Shown one piece after another: positions 21,230 through 30,763 of a stretch of 64,000 nucleotides of DNA (its first letter is position 1; each line of letters begins with the position of its first letter). The notes beneath the pieces are model-generated. The model was not told the DNA's origin. It saw only the letters and a program-made list of their open reading frames with translations, and searched no databases. A program made the translations under genes and the position numbers. Source of the DNA: Bactericera cockerelli (taxonomy: Eukaryota > Arthropoda > Insecta > Hemiptera > Triozidae); assembly GCA_024516035.1 (NCBI GenBank), contig CM044964.1:17365084-17429083 (forward strand), written 5' to 3'.

Positions 21230-21342
21230 GTTAGGCTTTCCTCGAACTGGCTTTACTAAATCTACGCTGAAACCAGGACTTGAACCACCGACCTCTATAG
21301 GTTACAAGTCCGCCGCCTTATCAATCAAGCTACTGAGGTCAA
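21230..21342 (-). repeat. F4 tRNA-derived SINE, copy in intron
   Basis: Minus-strand words tcagtagcttgattgataag, gcggcggacttgtaac and ttcaagtcctggtttcagcg mark the F4 family. It lies in the first identified intron of the secreted-protein gene. Confidence 0.85.
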
Positions 21343-21595
21343 GTTTGTAATCCTGACAGTATTTGAAATTTCCTGAAAAAAAAATAATAATATCCAACGA
21401 AAAAAACAGAAGTGTAATGAAAGGTCAAGTTCCAATCCCGAAAATATCAGCATTGAACCGTAGTAAAACGTAGTTACGACCAAGCATTTTTTGCCTTCTT
21501 CAAATATACCACAGAAATAATTATGTCCCTATCCAATTAATCACGTTAACAAAAGCACTACTGAGGTCACTATTAAATTTATTCTGTTGTTCATA

Positions 21596-22108
21596 TTTTT
21601 ACTTCCGAATTTATATTATTAGAAATCTGAAGTACAGTGTTCGTTTTTGTAAAAAAAAAATGGCTACCATTTCAAATTTTACATATTTCTGGACGTTTCA
21701 TAACCTCCTGAGCAACTTTGCTTCTGAGTCTGTCTGTCTGTTAAAAACATAGGTACTTTGTTACGTGCAAATCTCAGAAACTACTGAACGGATTTCGACG
21801 GTATTTTGCTAACATAAAGGAGGCATTCTGTTGATGGTCAGATATTAAATCAATGAACTTCGCACTAGCGGTTCTTAGTGATAGAGACCATGCGCCTTAC
21901 CACTAACTTTTTACTTAAATGCCTATATCTCGTGAACGATACACCCGATTCTGACGAATTTTTGTATGTGTATGCGTATTAGCGTTTTACATAGAGTATT
22001 TATATTTATTTAATAATTTAATTTAGCTCTGATTTTTAAGAAAGTTGGTCATATGCGGTTTTGGAGATACAAGTCATTTAGTATAAAATATCAAAATTGC
22101 CACGTATA
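21596..22108 (+). repeat. Element C: hairpin-headed dispersed repeat, copy 2 (intronic)
   Basis: Shares most of its length with 13838-14505, including the palindromic head (acttccga ... tctgaagt, one mismatch), the gtctgtctgtctg block and the gagaccatgcgccttaccac segment. It ends about 80 bp before the acceptor of the next exon. It appears shorter than copy 1 through internal deletion. Confidence 0.8.
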
Positions 22109-22187
22109 CATAATGTGAACCAATCATGAGGAAGTACTGTGTCCATAATTGGCATTTTTTTTTTTTTATCAAACATAATTTTTTCAG

Positions 22188-22405
22188 GATATCAAACATA
22201 AGTTGGACTAACAATACCGCTGCTTCGGATACTTCCTTGCTCTGCTGTCGCCTCGCACTCGAGAACACCTCCGTTCAGATGGAGGTGTTCTACACCCTCC
22301 AATATGGCGTCGACACGGAGGTGTACGACATTGTGGAGGTGCGTCGGAACGTGCAGGATAATGTTACTTTCGCGGGGAGGGCTCAGAAGGACTGGCCAGA
22401 CAATG
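22188..22405 (+). CDS. Unrecognised secreted Cys-rich protein, internal exon 2 of 3 found
   Basis: Acceptor aattttttcAG (AG at 22186-22187) and donor ATG|GTGTGT at 22406. The first base completes the Arg codon from 21164-21165; the exon ends with one base that pairs with TC of the next exon to give Val. It encodes 72 full codons including a CC pair (LLCCRL) and four N-glycosylation sequons (NIS, NNT, NTS, NVT), followed by an acidic/aromatic segment with YGVDTEVYD. The density of sequons says the product travels through the secretory pathway. Intron before it is 1022 bp, intron after it 2061 bp. No enzyme motif is recognised. Confidence 0.75.
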
Positions 22406-22446
22406 GTGTGTATTTTTTTTTTTTTTTTTTTTTCTTCTTTCCTTTT

Positions 22447-22545
22447 TACTTTCCTTATCCTATAATAAGGAAAGTATTGTATTTAGAAACAAATTCCTCG
22501 GGGGTCCATTTTCGGCTGATGTGTGAAGTACGCCCCATAGAAAAA
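22447..22545 (+). repeat. Element D head followed by element B-like end, intronic
   Basis: 22447-22486 is the tactttccttatcc hairpin head. At 22500-22545 the words cctcggg, gtgtgaag, acgcc, aaagagacagc and cggcagagtgta match, in order, the palindromic end of element B (32597-32660). It looks like a fragment junction of two repeats. Confidence 0.55.
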
Positions 22546-22621
22546 AAGAGACAGCGCGGCAGAGTGTATTATTTGGGACCAAAAAAACACAACAATACTA
22601 CGCTAAGGATAATCAAATACC

Positions 22622-22843
22622 AACTTACCAACGTCGATGGCGCGTTGAATGCACCAGCTCTCGTAGGATCACCGGAGAAAAGCTACGTTCAGCGAGATGA
22701 AGACTTCGTGATGGTGGCGTTCCGGCCCAAACCAGGCTGAGCGAGGTTAAGTTGGGTAGCAGGTTTGTGAGTTTCCTGCGAATGGGAGGATAGAACCCTT
22801 TTCGTGATATGACCATGAACTTGAAAGCGACGTTAAACGCATA
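22622..22843 (+). repeat. 5S rRNA-derived SINE sharing its body with F5 SINEs
   Basis: 22628-22728 aligns with 5S rRNA: gcgttgaatgcacc, ctctcgtaggatcaccg, aaagctacgtt, gcgagatgaagact and a box-C-like atggtggcgttccgg. This is followed (22733-22800) by aggctgagcgaggttaag, tgggtagc, gcgaatgggagg and aaccc, which is the F5 body otherwise attached to a tRNA head. It therefore fits the 5S-headed SINE3 class or a chimera of the two. It lies in the second intron and ends at the TTAA used by the next element. Confidence 0.75.
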
Positions 22844-22847
22844 TTAA

Positions 22848-23796
22848 CCTTTTACGGTCCAGTGCATGTCCCACATGCAACCATAGAAACGCCGCTACAC
22901 TCCAGTATAAAATTCACTAGAACAGTCCTTAAGGTCCAGTGCATGTCCCACATGCATTGTTTTGTTTGTTCATCAGGTCGAGTTGTTTCGGAAAGAAACG
23001 AAGCGCCACGGTCAAGTAGATTTTTTCTTTCAAATTACAGACCTCGTATACAGGGTGTTTGTAGACGACCCAAACTTTTGACTTTGTAAAAAGAACAATA
23101 GATCCCCAATTAGCGACATGGGAGCTAAAAATGGGTAAATAATTAGGTATAAAACACTGTTAAAAAACGGTAGGTAGTGGAAGTACAAAAAGACAATGTG
23201 TTGAAGAGGGTCGTGAAATCAATGCTAACAACGCCACCCTGTATCACACATCCTTCTTTGTCTAACTCATGTCAACAAGTGTGCTAGAAGAGACAGAGAT
23301 ATACTTTGCAGAGGTATCTTTGACCCTCAAATAAACATATAGAGAAAATAAATTACTTACCACAAAGTAAATTTCGAATTTTCTTTGCTTCTTCTTTACC
23401 TATAAAACTATACAGTTTTCTTTTAGACATTTTTATCACAGAAATAAAGACGATAGAACAGGTACTACACTGAACCAACCTTCCGCAGGTTGCACTGATA
23501 ATAATGTTTGTTTACACAGCCGGCTTACATTTTAGACACTTTTGACTTGTTCGTAAATATTCTACGGAATATCACGAATCGACTAGAATAAATCTGATAG
23601 GCTGATAATTAAAGGAAAATATAAAATGAAATCGAATAAAGTGGAGAGAAATCTTGCATGTGGGACATGCACTGGACGTTAAGGACTGTTCTTGTGAATT
23701 TTATACTGGAGTGTGGCGGCGTTTCTATGGTTGCATGTGGGACATGCACTGGACCGTATGGGCTGTTCCAATATTTTTTCACTGGAGTGCAAAAGG
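22848..23796. mobile_element. 949-bp piggyBac-like non-autonomous element with TTAA duplications (intronic)
   Basis: TTAA flanks both sides (22844-22847 and 23797-23800), and both ends start CCTTTT inward. Subterminal inverted repeats contain two copies each of gtccagtgcatgtcccacat, itself holding the hairpin GCATGT-CCC-ACATGC, with tatagaaacgccgc- and cactccagtataaaattcac-type blocks between. The right end has about 45 extra bases before the first motif. There is no transposase frame. A smaller TACAGGGTG-ended element (23049-23243) is nested inside. It sits in the intron upstream of the last exon. Confidence 0.82.
23049..23243. mobile_element. 195-bp TACAGGGTG-ended element nested in piggyBac-like element
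   Basis: It begins TACAGGGTGTTTG and ends with the complement CCACCCTGTA, each flanked by TA. The inverted part is short, so the call rests on the paired termini and on the repeated occurrence of this end across the window. Confidence 0.5.
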
Positions 23797-23800
23797 TTAA

Positions 23801-24235
23801 AATAATCAAATACCGTCAAATTTCCAGTTTCCTCCAGTCCCAACGCATCATGTATTCCAGATTAAACGCACGGTCTCCTCTATGATGGATGTAATTCTAT
23901 TTTATGAATCAGCCTTTACTGAGACATTATATTACGTTGTTATTTTTATTTTTTGAAAAAAGTTCAACAATTTTTTTGTTGTAAACTAATGATAATGCTG
24001 GCTCAACTATCAACTACCGACCATTGTGGTGAGTAGTGAGAACATCAAATAACCTCTTCATTCAAAGGTTGCCTATTGAAATTTAGACCAAGCTGAAATT
24101 TTGGAAAAATATTACTTCTAATAAAAGGCTGTAAAATTCGTATAGCGAATACCCCACTATCCTGCGGCAAAAAATAAATAGGTCAAGCGGTTGCATGGAA
24201 AAAAAAAGCTCTGAAACAACTTTTGTCAACGCGAA
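23801..24235. other. Intron sequence, nothing recognised
   Basis: AT-rich part of the second intron between the piggyBac-like element and the F3 SINE. Confidence 0.55.
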
Positions 24236-24449
24236 TGTCCCGGTAGCTCAGTAGGAAAGGCGGCACTCTGTGAATCCAAAGACTCCAGAGGTCGTGGGTT
24301 CGAAACCCAGCTGGGAAATGATATGTTATCCTCCCAATTGGGATTTTTTACCACATAATAATATGTCTTGTGCTTACTGCTAGAATAATGGGACTTAATC
24401 GTCCTAATCGGGCAGTATAAATAAATCGATATTATTATTATTATTATTG
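24236..24449 (+). repeat. F3 tRNA-derived SINE, copy 4, directly before an exon
   Basis: Plus-strand copy: tgtcccggtagctcagtagg, cgtgggttcgaaacccagc, body, tcgggcagtataaataaatc and an (ATT)n tail ending at 24449. The polypyrimidine tract and AG of the last exon follow within 17 bp, so the SINE tail reaches into the 3' splice region. Confidence 0.93.
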
Positions 24450-24466
24450 AAATTTCCCTTTTTCAG

Positions 24467-24957
24467 TCGCCGATCCAAAAGGTGAACGCGGGCTAAAATG
24501 GACCACTATCAGCCAAGCGGTCCCTCCTTCCAACCTCTCAGGCAATCCGTCCGACCTTTGCGTCAGCGCCACAGACGGTCGCTGCAACGTCAACCTCGTT
24601 CTGTGGCTGGCGATCAACTACCCGAAAGGTTTCAACGAGTCTCTGATTCCGACGATGACGGCCGAAGAAAACCGAACCAAGGCGGATGCGCGTTACACCA
24701 TCGACGCAGACGAGGCGACGTGTTGTCGCGACATTCTGGTGGGCGGAGCGAAGACGCGCGCCTGTCAGGTGTTCTATAGCTATAACTCGAAGTACAGCCG
24801 CCAGGTGGCGGGGAGGGCGGTGCCTGTGGATGTGTGGTTCAATTTTTTGGAGGTGCTCGTTTACTGGTCGGCACTGGATAATGGTTTGAGTCTGAAGTAC
24901 GCGTACTGGTCCCGCCAGGATCTGGCGGTGAGGGCTGAAATATTTGACCGTGCTTGA
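24467..24957 (+). CDS. Unrecognised secreted Cys-rich protein, last exon
   Basis: Acceptor tttccctttttcAG (AG at 24465-24466). The first two bases complete Val with the last base of 22188-22405, then 162 codons run to TGA at 24955-24957. It holds five cysteines (DLC, GRC, a CC pair in ATCCRD, RAC) and three sequons (NLS, NES, NRT). With the two earlier exons this makes 12 cysteines and seven sequons over about 290 residues; the CC pairs in exons 2 and 3 suggest two related halves, though I cannot show homology. The C-terminus is rich in aromatic residues (VWFNFLEVLVYW, YAYW). The exon is much more GC-rich than its surroundings. No GPI or membrane segment is evident. Function unknown. Confidence 0.82.
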
Positions 24958-24980
24958 TGAGAACAAGTGCGGCCTGTGGA

Positions 24981-25147
24981 CAGTGGCGTAGCCAGGGGGG
25001 GGGGGTTTGGGGACAAAACCCTCCCCCCCCCCACCCGGAATTGTCAAGAAACCCCAGCAAAGATGGAATATACGTTAGGGGAGATTTCTGAACCCCCCTC
25101 AAACCCCCCCCTCCCCCCCCCGAAATGTAGGTCCTACTACGCCACTG
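24981..25147. mobile_element. 167-bp hAT MITE with 8-bp duplication, in the 3' UTR
   Basis: Ends CAGTGGCGTAGCCAGG and the complement of CAGTGGCGTAGTAGGACC. The 8-mer CCTGTGGA is present on both sides (24973-24980 and 25148-25155). Long G- and C-runs lie just inside each end and could pair. The CAGTGGCGTA terminus and 8-bp duplication are classic for non-autonomous hAT elements. It begins 24 bp after the stop codon of the secreted-protein gene. Confidence 0.92.
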
Positions 25148-25155
25148 CCTGTGGA

Positions 25156-25450
25156 AAAATAATTTGGAGGTGCTGCCATATAAAATGGACCAGAATATAA
25201 TTTATAGAGACATTCTTTTCATACTCTAAAGAGTTTGATTTTGTTTACCATGCCTATCATTATAATTTTAAATTATTTACTCTAGAAATGTCTTAATTCA
25301 TTTTCCTATGTAAGAGCTGGAACTTGAAAAAATCATTATTCCCTTTTTGTCTGAGGGTGCTATAGTTCCGCAGATTCTTAGCACCGGCCGCGCCTGGTTG
25401 AGAATACTTGGGAATTGAATGTTTTCATTTGTTTGTACAAGAATAATAGA
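25156..25450. other. Likely 3' UTR or downstream flank
   Basis: No canonical AATAAA followed by a GT-rich element could be placed with confidence; aataat occurs near 25159. No gene seen. Confidence 0.4.
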
Positions 25451-25665
25451 ACAATAACAATAGTATTTAGTGGAAGGTAACCACCAGGCGAGGTTAATGC
25501 TCAATGCATTTTCTACCACCTAACCCTCAGAGTCTCATTATTATGTGGTTTAAAACTCAAATAAATGAGGAAAAATTTATGCATGGGGCGGGATCCCAAC
25601 CAACGGATCCCTACGCTACCTGGAGTGCCAGACTAGCGCCTTAACCACTGGACTACCAATACACG
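25451..25665 (-). repeat. F2 tRNA-derived SINE, copy 5
   Basis: Reverse-complement copy: (complement of) actaaatact, ggttaccttcc, gcattgagcattaacc, head with ccagtggttaaggcgctagt at the right end. B-box is partly changed (gggatcccaacc on +). Confidence 0.9.
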
Positions 25666-26505
25666 GTTTTTGGTAGTCCTCTTTGAGCTGATTCTACCTT
25701 TTGAGAAGTGTCTTCTAGAATCTGACGACTGCCTTGAATTGTCAGTGCCTTCTTCAATGTTTATTTTTCTTAAATCCTTAACAAAGAATGACAAGTCTAA
25801 CTTCAAAGAGCACTCTAAAAAAACCACTTGCAAATATAGGATTATTTAATGTGAGATGACATGGAACTGAAGAGGAAACAACTTTGTGACCCAATTTAAA
25901 AATTCGCGCGTTATTGTTATTATTTTAATACCTACACTTAATTTCAAGCAATTATATTCTAAAACAGATTTAATATCTACTCATAATTTTAACCATTTAT
26001 CCTATAAAATAGATAAATATAATGAACATTAGAGGAAACCAGTATCCATCAAAGAAGATACCAAGAAAAAAATCAACATTAACGAGAGGAGTCTATTAAA
26101 AATTCAAATGGCCCTCTTTCTTGAATACCCCTCTATTGTGATGTTTATAAAGGCACCCCATGGTCAAAGGAGTAGGGTGGTTGCAGAGATAACTCCTGAA
26201 ATTTCACACTTAAGTGACCGAAACGACAATGATTCTTGAATTAGACATGGGATGTTTTAATTTCATAATAGAATAACAAGAGTTATTTTTTAGGGTTTAA
26301 GATATAAATCATGCGTTAAATTATCTGGAAAATAGAGATTTACTTAGTAGTCACTGTATTCAGATGGATCAGATGAGTTATTACATAATGTACGTAATAA
26401 TATTAATTCCGTGTCCGTGAGATAGGGACAGATACCTAAATCACGGTGGTGAGAGGATTATATGGACGCCCAGATCTAATGTTTTTCATGTCCATTGATT
26501 CTATA
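25666..26505. other. AT-rich DNA, no gene seen
   Basis: No exon, RNA gene or repeat partner identified. Confidence 0.5.
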
Positions 26506-26741
26506 TGGTTTTGACGTCCTCACTTGTGATAGTGAGGACGGGGGTTTCACCCTCCATTCGCTGGGAATCGTACCAGCTACCCACATGAACCTCACCCAGC
26601 CTGTGTGGGGCCGGAATTGCCAGCTTCACATGTTTGGAGGGAACAGAATTTTCTGTGCGAAAAGTCTGCTCCAACCGGGAATCGAACTCAGGATCTCTGG
26701 ACTACGGGCAGTAGTCACAACCGTTACGCCACGGAGGCTGG
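26506..26741 (-). repeat. F5 tRNA-derived SINE, copy 1
   Basis: On the minus strand: gcctccgtggcgtaacggtt, gactactgcccgtagtccag, gagttcgattcccggttgg, then the body aggctgggtgaggttcatg, tgggtagctggtacgattcc, cagcgaatggagggtgaaac. Intact head and body. Confidence 0.93.
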
Positions 26742-26807
26742 CATACATAATGCAGATGATTATGTACGATGCTTTGTGTTGATATGGAAATAAATTCAGT
26801 GGGTATC

Positions 26808-26938
26808 ACCGACCTCAGTAGCTTGATCGATAAGGCGGCGGACTTGTAACCTGGAGGTTGGTGGTTCAAGTCCCCGTTTGAGCGTAAATTTAGTAAAGCT
26901 GGTTTGAGTAGTTGTGATATCACGAAAGTGATTAACGG
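26808..26938 (+). repeat. F4 tRNA-derived SINE, copy 2
   Basis: cagtagcttgatcgataagg, gcggcggacttgtaacctgg, ggtggttcaagtccc, gtaaatttagtaaagctgg and the ending gatatcacgaaagtgattaa. The last part of the body abuts the 147-bp satellite. Confidence 0.92.
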
Positions 26939-26939
26939 G

Positions 26940-28262
26940 TCCATTTCGCCAGCACCACCACCTTTAAAATGTAATGTTTTTTTTACATGGCTAATTTGTG
27001 CTTATTTTGTGCTAATTTGTGCTTCAAACCCCGAATTTTGTGCTTCAACGATAAGGGCGCTACGCCCATTTCAATTTGGTGGTGCTGGGGAAACGGTAGA
27101 ACCACCACTTTCGAAACGTAATGTTTTTTTTACATGGCTAATTTGTGCTTATTTTGTGCTAATTTGTGCTTCAAACCCCGAATTTTGTGCTTCAACGATA
27201 AGGGCGCTACGCCCATTTCAATTTGGTGGTGCTGGGGAAACGGTAGAACCACCACTTTCGAAACGTAATGTTTTTTTTACATGGCTAATTTGTGCTTATT
27301 TTGTGCTAATTTGTGCTTCAAACCCCGAATTTTGTGCTTCAACGATAAGGGCGCTACGCCCATTTCAATTTGGTGGTGCTGGGGAAACGGTAGAACCACC
27401 ACTTTCGAAACGTAATGTTTTTTTTACATGGCTAATTTGTGCTTATTTTGTGCTAATTTGTGCTTCAAACCCCGAATTTTGTGCTTCAACGATAAGGGCG
27501 CTATTGCGATTTTTCGGAGACCCCCCTCCCCCACACCCATTTCCCCAGCACCACCACTTTTGATTCGTAATACTTTTTTGATGTCAAATTAATCCTTGAA
27601 TTTTGTGCTAATTTGTGCTTCAAACCCCGAATTTTGTGCTTCAACGATAAGGGCGCTACGCCCATTCCACTTCGGGGGCCCCTGGGGAACCACCAGAACC
27701 ACCACTTTCGAAACGTAATGTTTTTTTTACATGGCTAATTTGTGCTTATTTTGTGCTAATTTGTGCTTCAAACCCCGAATTTTGTGCTTCAACGATAAGG
27801 GCGCTACGCCCATTTCAATTTGGTGGTGCTGGGGAAACGGTAGAACCACCACTTTCGAAACGTAATGTTTTTTTTACATGGCTAATTTGTGCTTATTTTG
27901 TGCTAATTTGTGCTTCAAACCCCGAATTTTGTGCTTCAACGATAAGGGCGCTACGCCCATTTCAATTTGGTGGTGCTGGGGAAACGGTAGAACCACCACT
28001 TTCGAAACGTAATGTTTTTTTTACATGGCTAATTTGTGCTTATTTTGTGCTAATTTGTGCTTCAAACCCCGAATTTTGTGCTCAAACAGCAAGGGCGCTA
28101 TTGCGATTTTTCGGAGACCCCCCTCCCCCACACCCATTTCCCCAGCACCACCACTTTTGATTCGTAATACTTTTTTGATGTCAAATTAATCCTTGAATTT
28201 TGTGCTAATTTGTGCTTCAAACCCCGAATTTTGTGCTTCAACGATAAGGGCGCTACGCCCAC
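26940..28262 (+). repeat. 147-bp satellite with higher-order structure
   Basis: Monomers start (gtaatgtttttttta) at 26971, 27118, 27265 and 27412, exactly 147 bp apart and almost identical. A variant block (ttgcgatttttcggagaccc to gggcgctacgccca) at 27504-27661 recurs at 28102-28261, so monomers and a variant form a larger unit repeated about twice. Because 147 is 49 codons, open frames of 219 and 135 aa appear; they lack diversity and splice support and are not genes. The monomer length equals nucleosome-core DNA. Confidence 0.93.
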
Positions 28263-28985
28263 ATAAAGTTCTCAACAATTGTCTACAAATTCTCTCCCTA
28301 ATCTTGTGAACTGCACAGTGTAGTCAGATGTTCAAACATCTCTGAGCATGCAGGGTACCATTCAATTTGCGCGTGGGATTTTTTCATTCCGTATGTATTC
28401 AAATTATTGAACAAAGCATATAAACTAACTATTAGCAATACGATTAGTATCTAAGTAACTACTAAACATAGTAAAATTAAATAGATATGTATCTAAATAG
28501 ATATGTATATGTATCTAAATGGATATATATCATGTATAATAATTATATAAAGATCTTAACGTTAAATTATGTTCATCAGAGATACTTGAATGCTTTATTA
28601 TACTTACTTAATATGAATTGATGTTTCATCTATCCTTTATTTTTCGAGGGATTAAGTTTTTGGAACAACAACAAAAATAAATTGCCTACCATACCCTAAT
28701 CAGGCTGGGCACGAACCAATTGTAAAATTAATTAAAGATCCCACTAAGAAAAAGTCATTGCAACAAATTTCAGTGAGCTATACGGGGATAAAGGGGATAC
28801 GGATTAAATTCAGAGAAACCCAGGCCTGGGTGATACTGTATGGAAGTGGAAGCTCTGTATAAGATAATATACTATGTATATATACAATATACCTATTCAT
28901 TAGTAAATAATATACAATATACTCTAAGAAAAAAAATGCTAACGAAAAACTTTAGGTAAGGGGTAGGTCGATACTAAGACATATT
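28263..28985. other. AT-rich DNA with short ATA repeats, no gene seen
   Basis: 28480-28540 has tatatgtatctaaat-type short repeats. Nothing else supported. Confidence 0.5.
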
Positions 28986-28987
28986 CC

Positions 28988-29110
28988 GTGGTTTAACGAT
29001 TGTGACTATAGCCCGAGGTCTAGAAAGCCTTAGTTCAATCTCGGGTTGTGCTAAAAGATTCTACCAATTTTTTTCCTCCCAACACGTGAGACCGCTATTT
29101 CGGGCCAACC
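28988..29110 (+). repeat. F6 tRNA-like SINE head
   Basis: gtttaacgattgtgactata, gcccgaggtctagaaagcc, tagttcaatctcgggttg resembles a degenerate tRNA with A and B boxes, followed by body words gggccaacctaggctgatag distantly like F5. Confidence 0.5.
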
Positions 29111-29417
29111 TAGGCTGATAGAGATTAATTGATATTTATTTCGCAATCTTATTGCCTTTTTCACATATTTAAAACAATATTCTGCACTCCTTTTTGTACA
29201 TACATCATTATCGTCCAACATACATCCTGAGATCATTGAAATTGATTTCTTAGTGGTTGTGTAGATATCTTTGTGAAAAACTTGAATGACACTAAAATAT
29301 ATCAAAAAGATTGACATTAATGAAGTTTAAAATTAAAAATATTTGAAGAATTTTGAGAGAGAAAATTGAAAACTGCAGCCGTACAGGCGCCTGGCTAAAA
29401 GTATAGTAGATTAATAT

Positions 29418-29545
29418 GAGTAGTTGGTACGATTTCCAGCGAATGGAGTGTAAAACCCCCGTCCTGACTACTTATTATACATCAGATCAATTATATTATA
29501 CAAAAACCAAATATAGAATCAACTTGTCAAAATATTCTCATTCAT
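29418..29545 (+). repeat. F5 SINE body fragment (5' truncated)
   Basis: gtagttggtacgatttccag, cgaatggagtgtaaaacccc and cgtcctgacta match the F5 body, followed by agaatcaacttgtcaa as in the copy at 30512. Confidence 0.8.
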
Positions 29546-29837
29546 TTGGTTGGAGAAGTAATTGGGTAGTTTCCACTTAATGCCTACGAGAATCAGGTCA
29601 GAAAATAATAGATAGGTACAATGATACATTGTACTTGTAAAGTATGTAGGTAGCTATTGTGTTAGCAAACATACCCTTCTTGGGCTAATTGTCCGAACCA
29701 GCTAGGCAGGTACCTACTCATGAATTCTGTTGTGTGAGACTTTTTTTTGTTATACAGGGTGATATACCTACGTAATTATAAATTTAATTGGCATTCAATA
29801 AAAAAATCTGGTCTTTTTTTATTGATGGTATTACATT
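29546..29837. other. AT-rich DNA; TACAGGGTG end at 29753
   Basis: Contains tatacagggtgatatacc at about 29751, one of several such transposon-like ends in the window. No gene seen. Confidence 0.45.
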
Positions 29838-30444
29838 TGAATCGGTCCAAAGAGAAAGAACCTCAGTCCAAAATTTACGATTTTGAGTTAGAGCCAGATT
29901 TGAATTCTACGAACATAAATACATTGGATCCACGCATAAACAACCTAATTTTTGATCCCTTTCCGTGTTTTTCGATGTGGTATTTTAAAGAGAAAGAACC
30001 TCAGTCCAGGACTGAGGTTCTTTCTCTTCCGAATGTCCGTTATCAGCTGATATTTGTTTACGATTTACTTTATCAGGACTCTCCGAAATAACTCTCAAAT
30101 ACAAAAAGTAATTATTATTTACAAAATAATGTTTAATTCTTCCTTTAAAATATGGTTTTTATGTCATATCATCCCTCTTAAAGTAGACAAAGCAAAGAGA
30201 AAGAACCTCAGTCCACCGTTCCAAAGAGAAAGAACCTAAGTCCATGACACAAAAGTGCTGATATCTTGTCTTGTGTTACATCTAAAATCAAAATATTTTG
30301 GTTGTACATTATCTTATAGTAAGTAGTTTAGCCACATATTTTTCATTTTTTTTTTAAATGAGAACTTTTAAAGTTAATCAGTTTTTCTCGATTTCCCAAA
30401 AAATCGATTTTTGGACTGAGGTTCTTACTCTTTGGACCGATTCA
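29838..30444. mobile_element. 607-bp TIR element (TGAATCGGTCCAAAGAG ends) with internal copies of the TIR
   Basis: The left end TGAATCGGTCCAAAGAGAAA and right end (complement of TGAATCGGTCCAAAGAGTAA) continue as matching inverted repeats through agaacctcagtcca. Further copies of aaagagaaagaacctcagtc stand inside at 29989 (+) with its mirror at 30008-30027, and twice at 30197-30240. No transposase frame and no certain target duplication. The same end sequence sits at the 5' edge of the retrotransposon at 61741. Confidence 0.75.
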
Positions 30445-30511
30445 TTTATGGAGTGTACCTATCGGTATATTAGTGTGCATCTATATAGGTACAATAAATT
30501 GCGCTTTGCCA

Positions 30512-30763
30512 GCCTCCGTGGCGTAACGGTTATAACTACTGCCCATAGTCCAGAGGTCTCGAGTTCGACTCCCGGTTGGGGCAGACTTTTCGAATTCTGT
30601 CCCCTCCAAAGTCGTGAGGCTGGCATTTCCGGCCCTACCCAGGCTTGGTGAGGTTAATGTGGGTAGCTGGTACGATTCCCAGCGAATGGAGGGTAAAACC
30701 CCCGTCCTGACTATCCATCTCAAATCAGGACATTAAAACCGAATAGAATCAACTCGTCACAAT
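30512..30763 (+). repeat. F5 tRNA-derived SINE, copy 2
   Basis: Full copy: gcctccgtggcgtaacggtt, gagttcgactcccggttggg, ggcatttccggccctaccca, body and end aatagaatcaactcgtca. Best local reference for the F5 family. Confidence 0.95.

Noticed and set aside
22126..22740. 204-aa open frame spanning 22188-22405 and beyond
   Set aside because: Only 22188-22405 fits as an exon. The downstream part runs through a T-run, a hairpin repeat and a 5S-derived SINE; the phase-matched donor at 22406 explains the true end.
26904..28160. 219-aa and 135-aa repetitive frames over the 147-bp satellite
   Set aside because: Same artefact: 147 is 49 codons and monomers are near-identical at the DNA level, with no sign of selection at synonymous sites or of splice borders.
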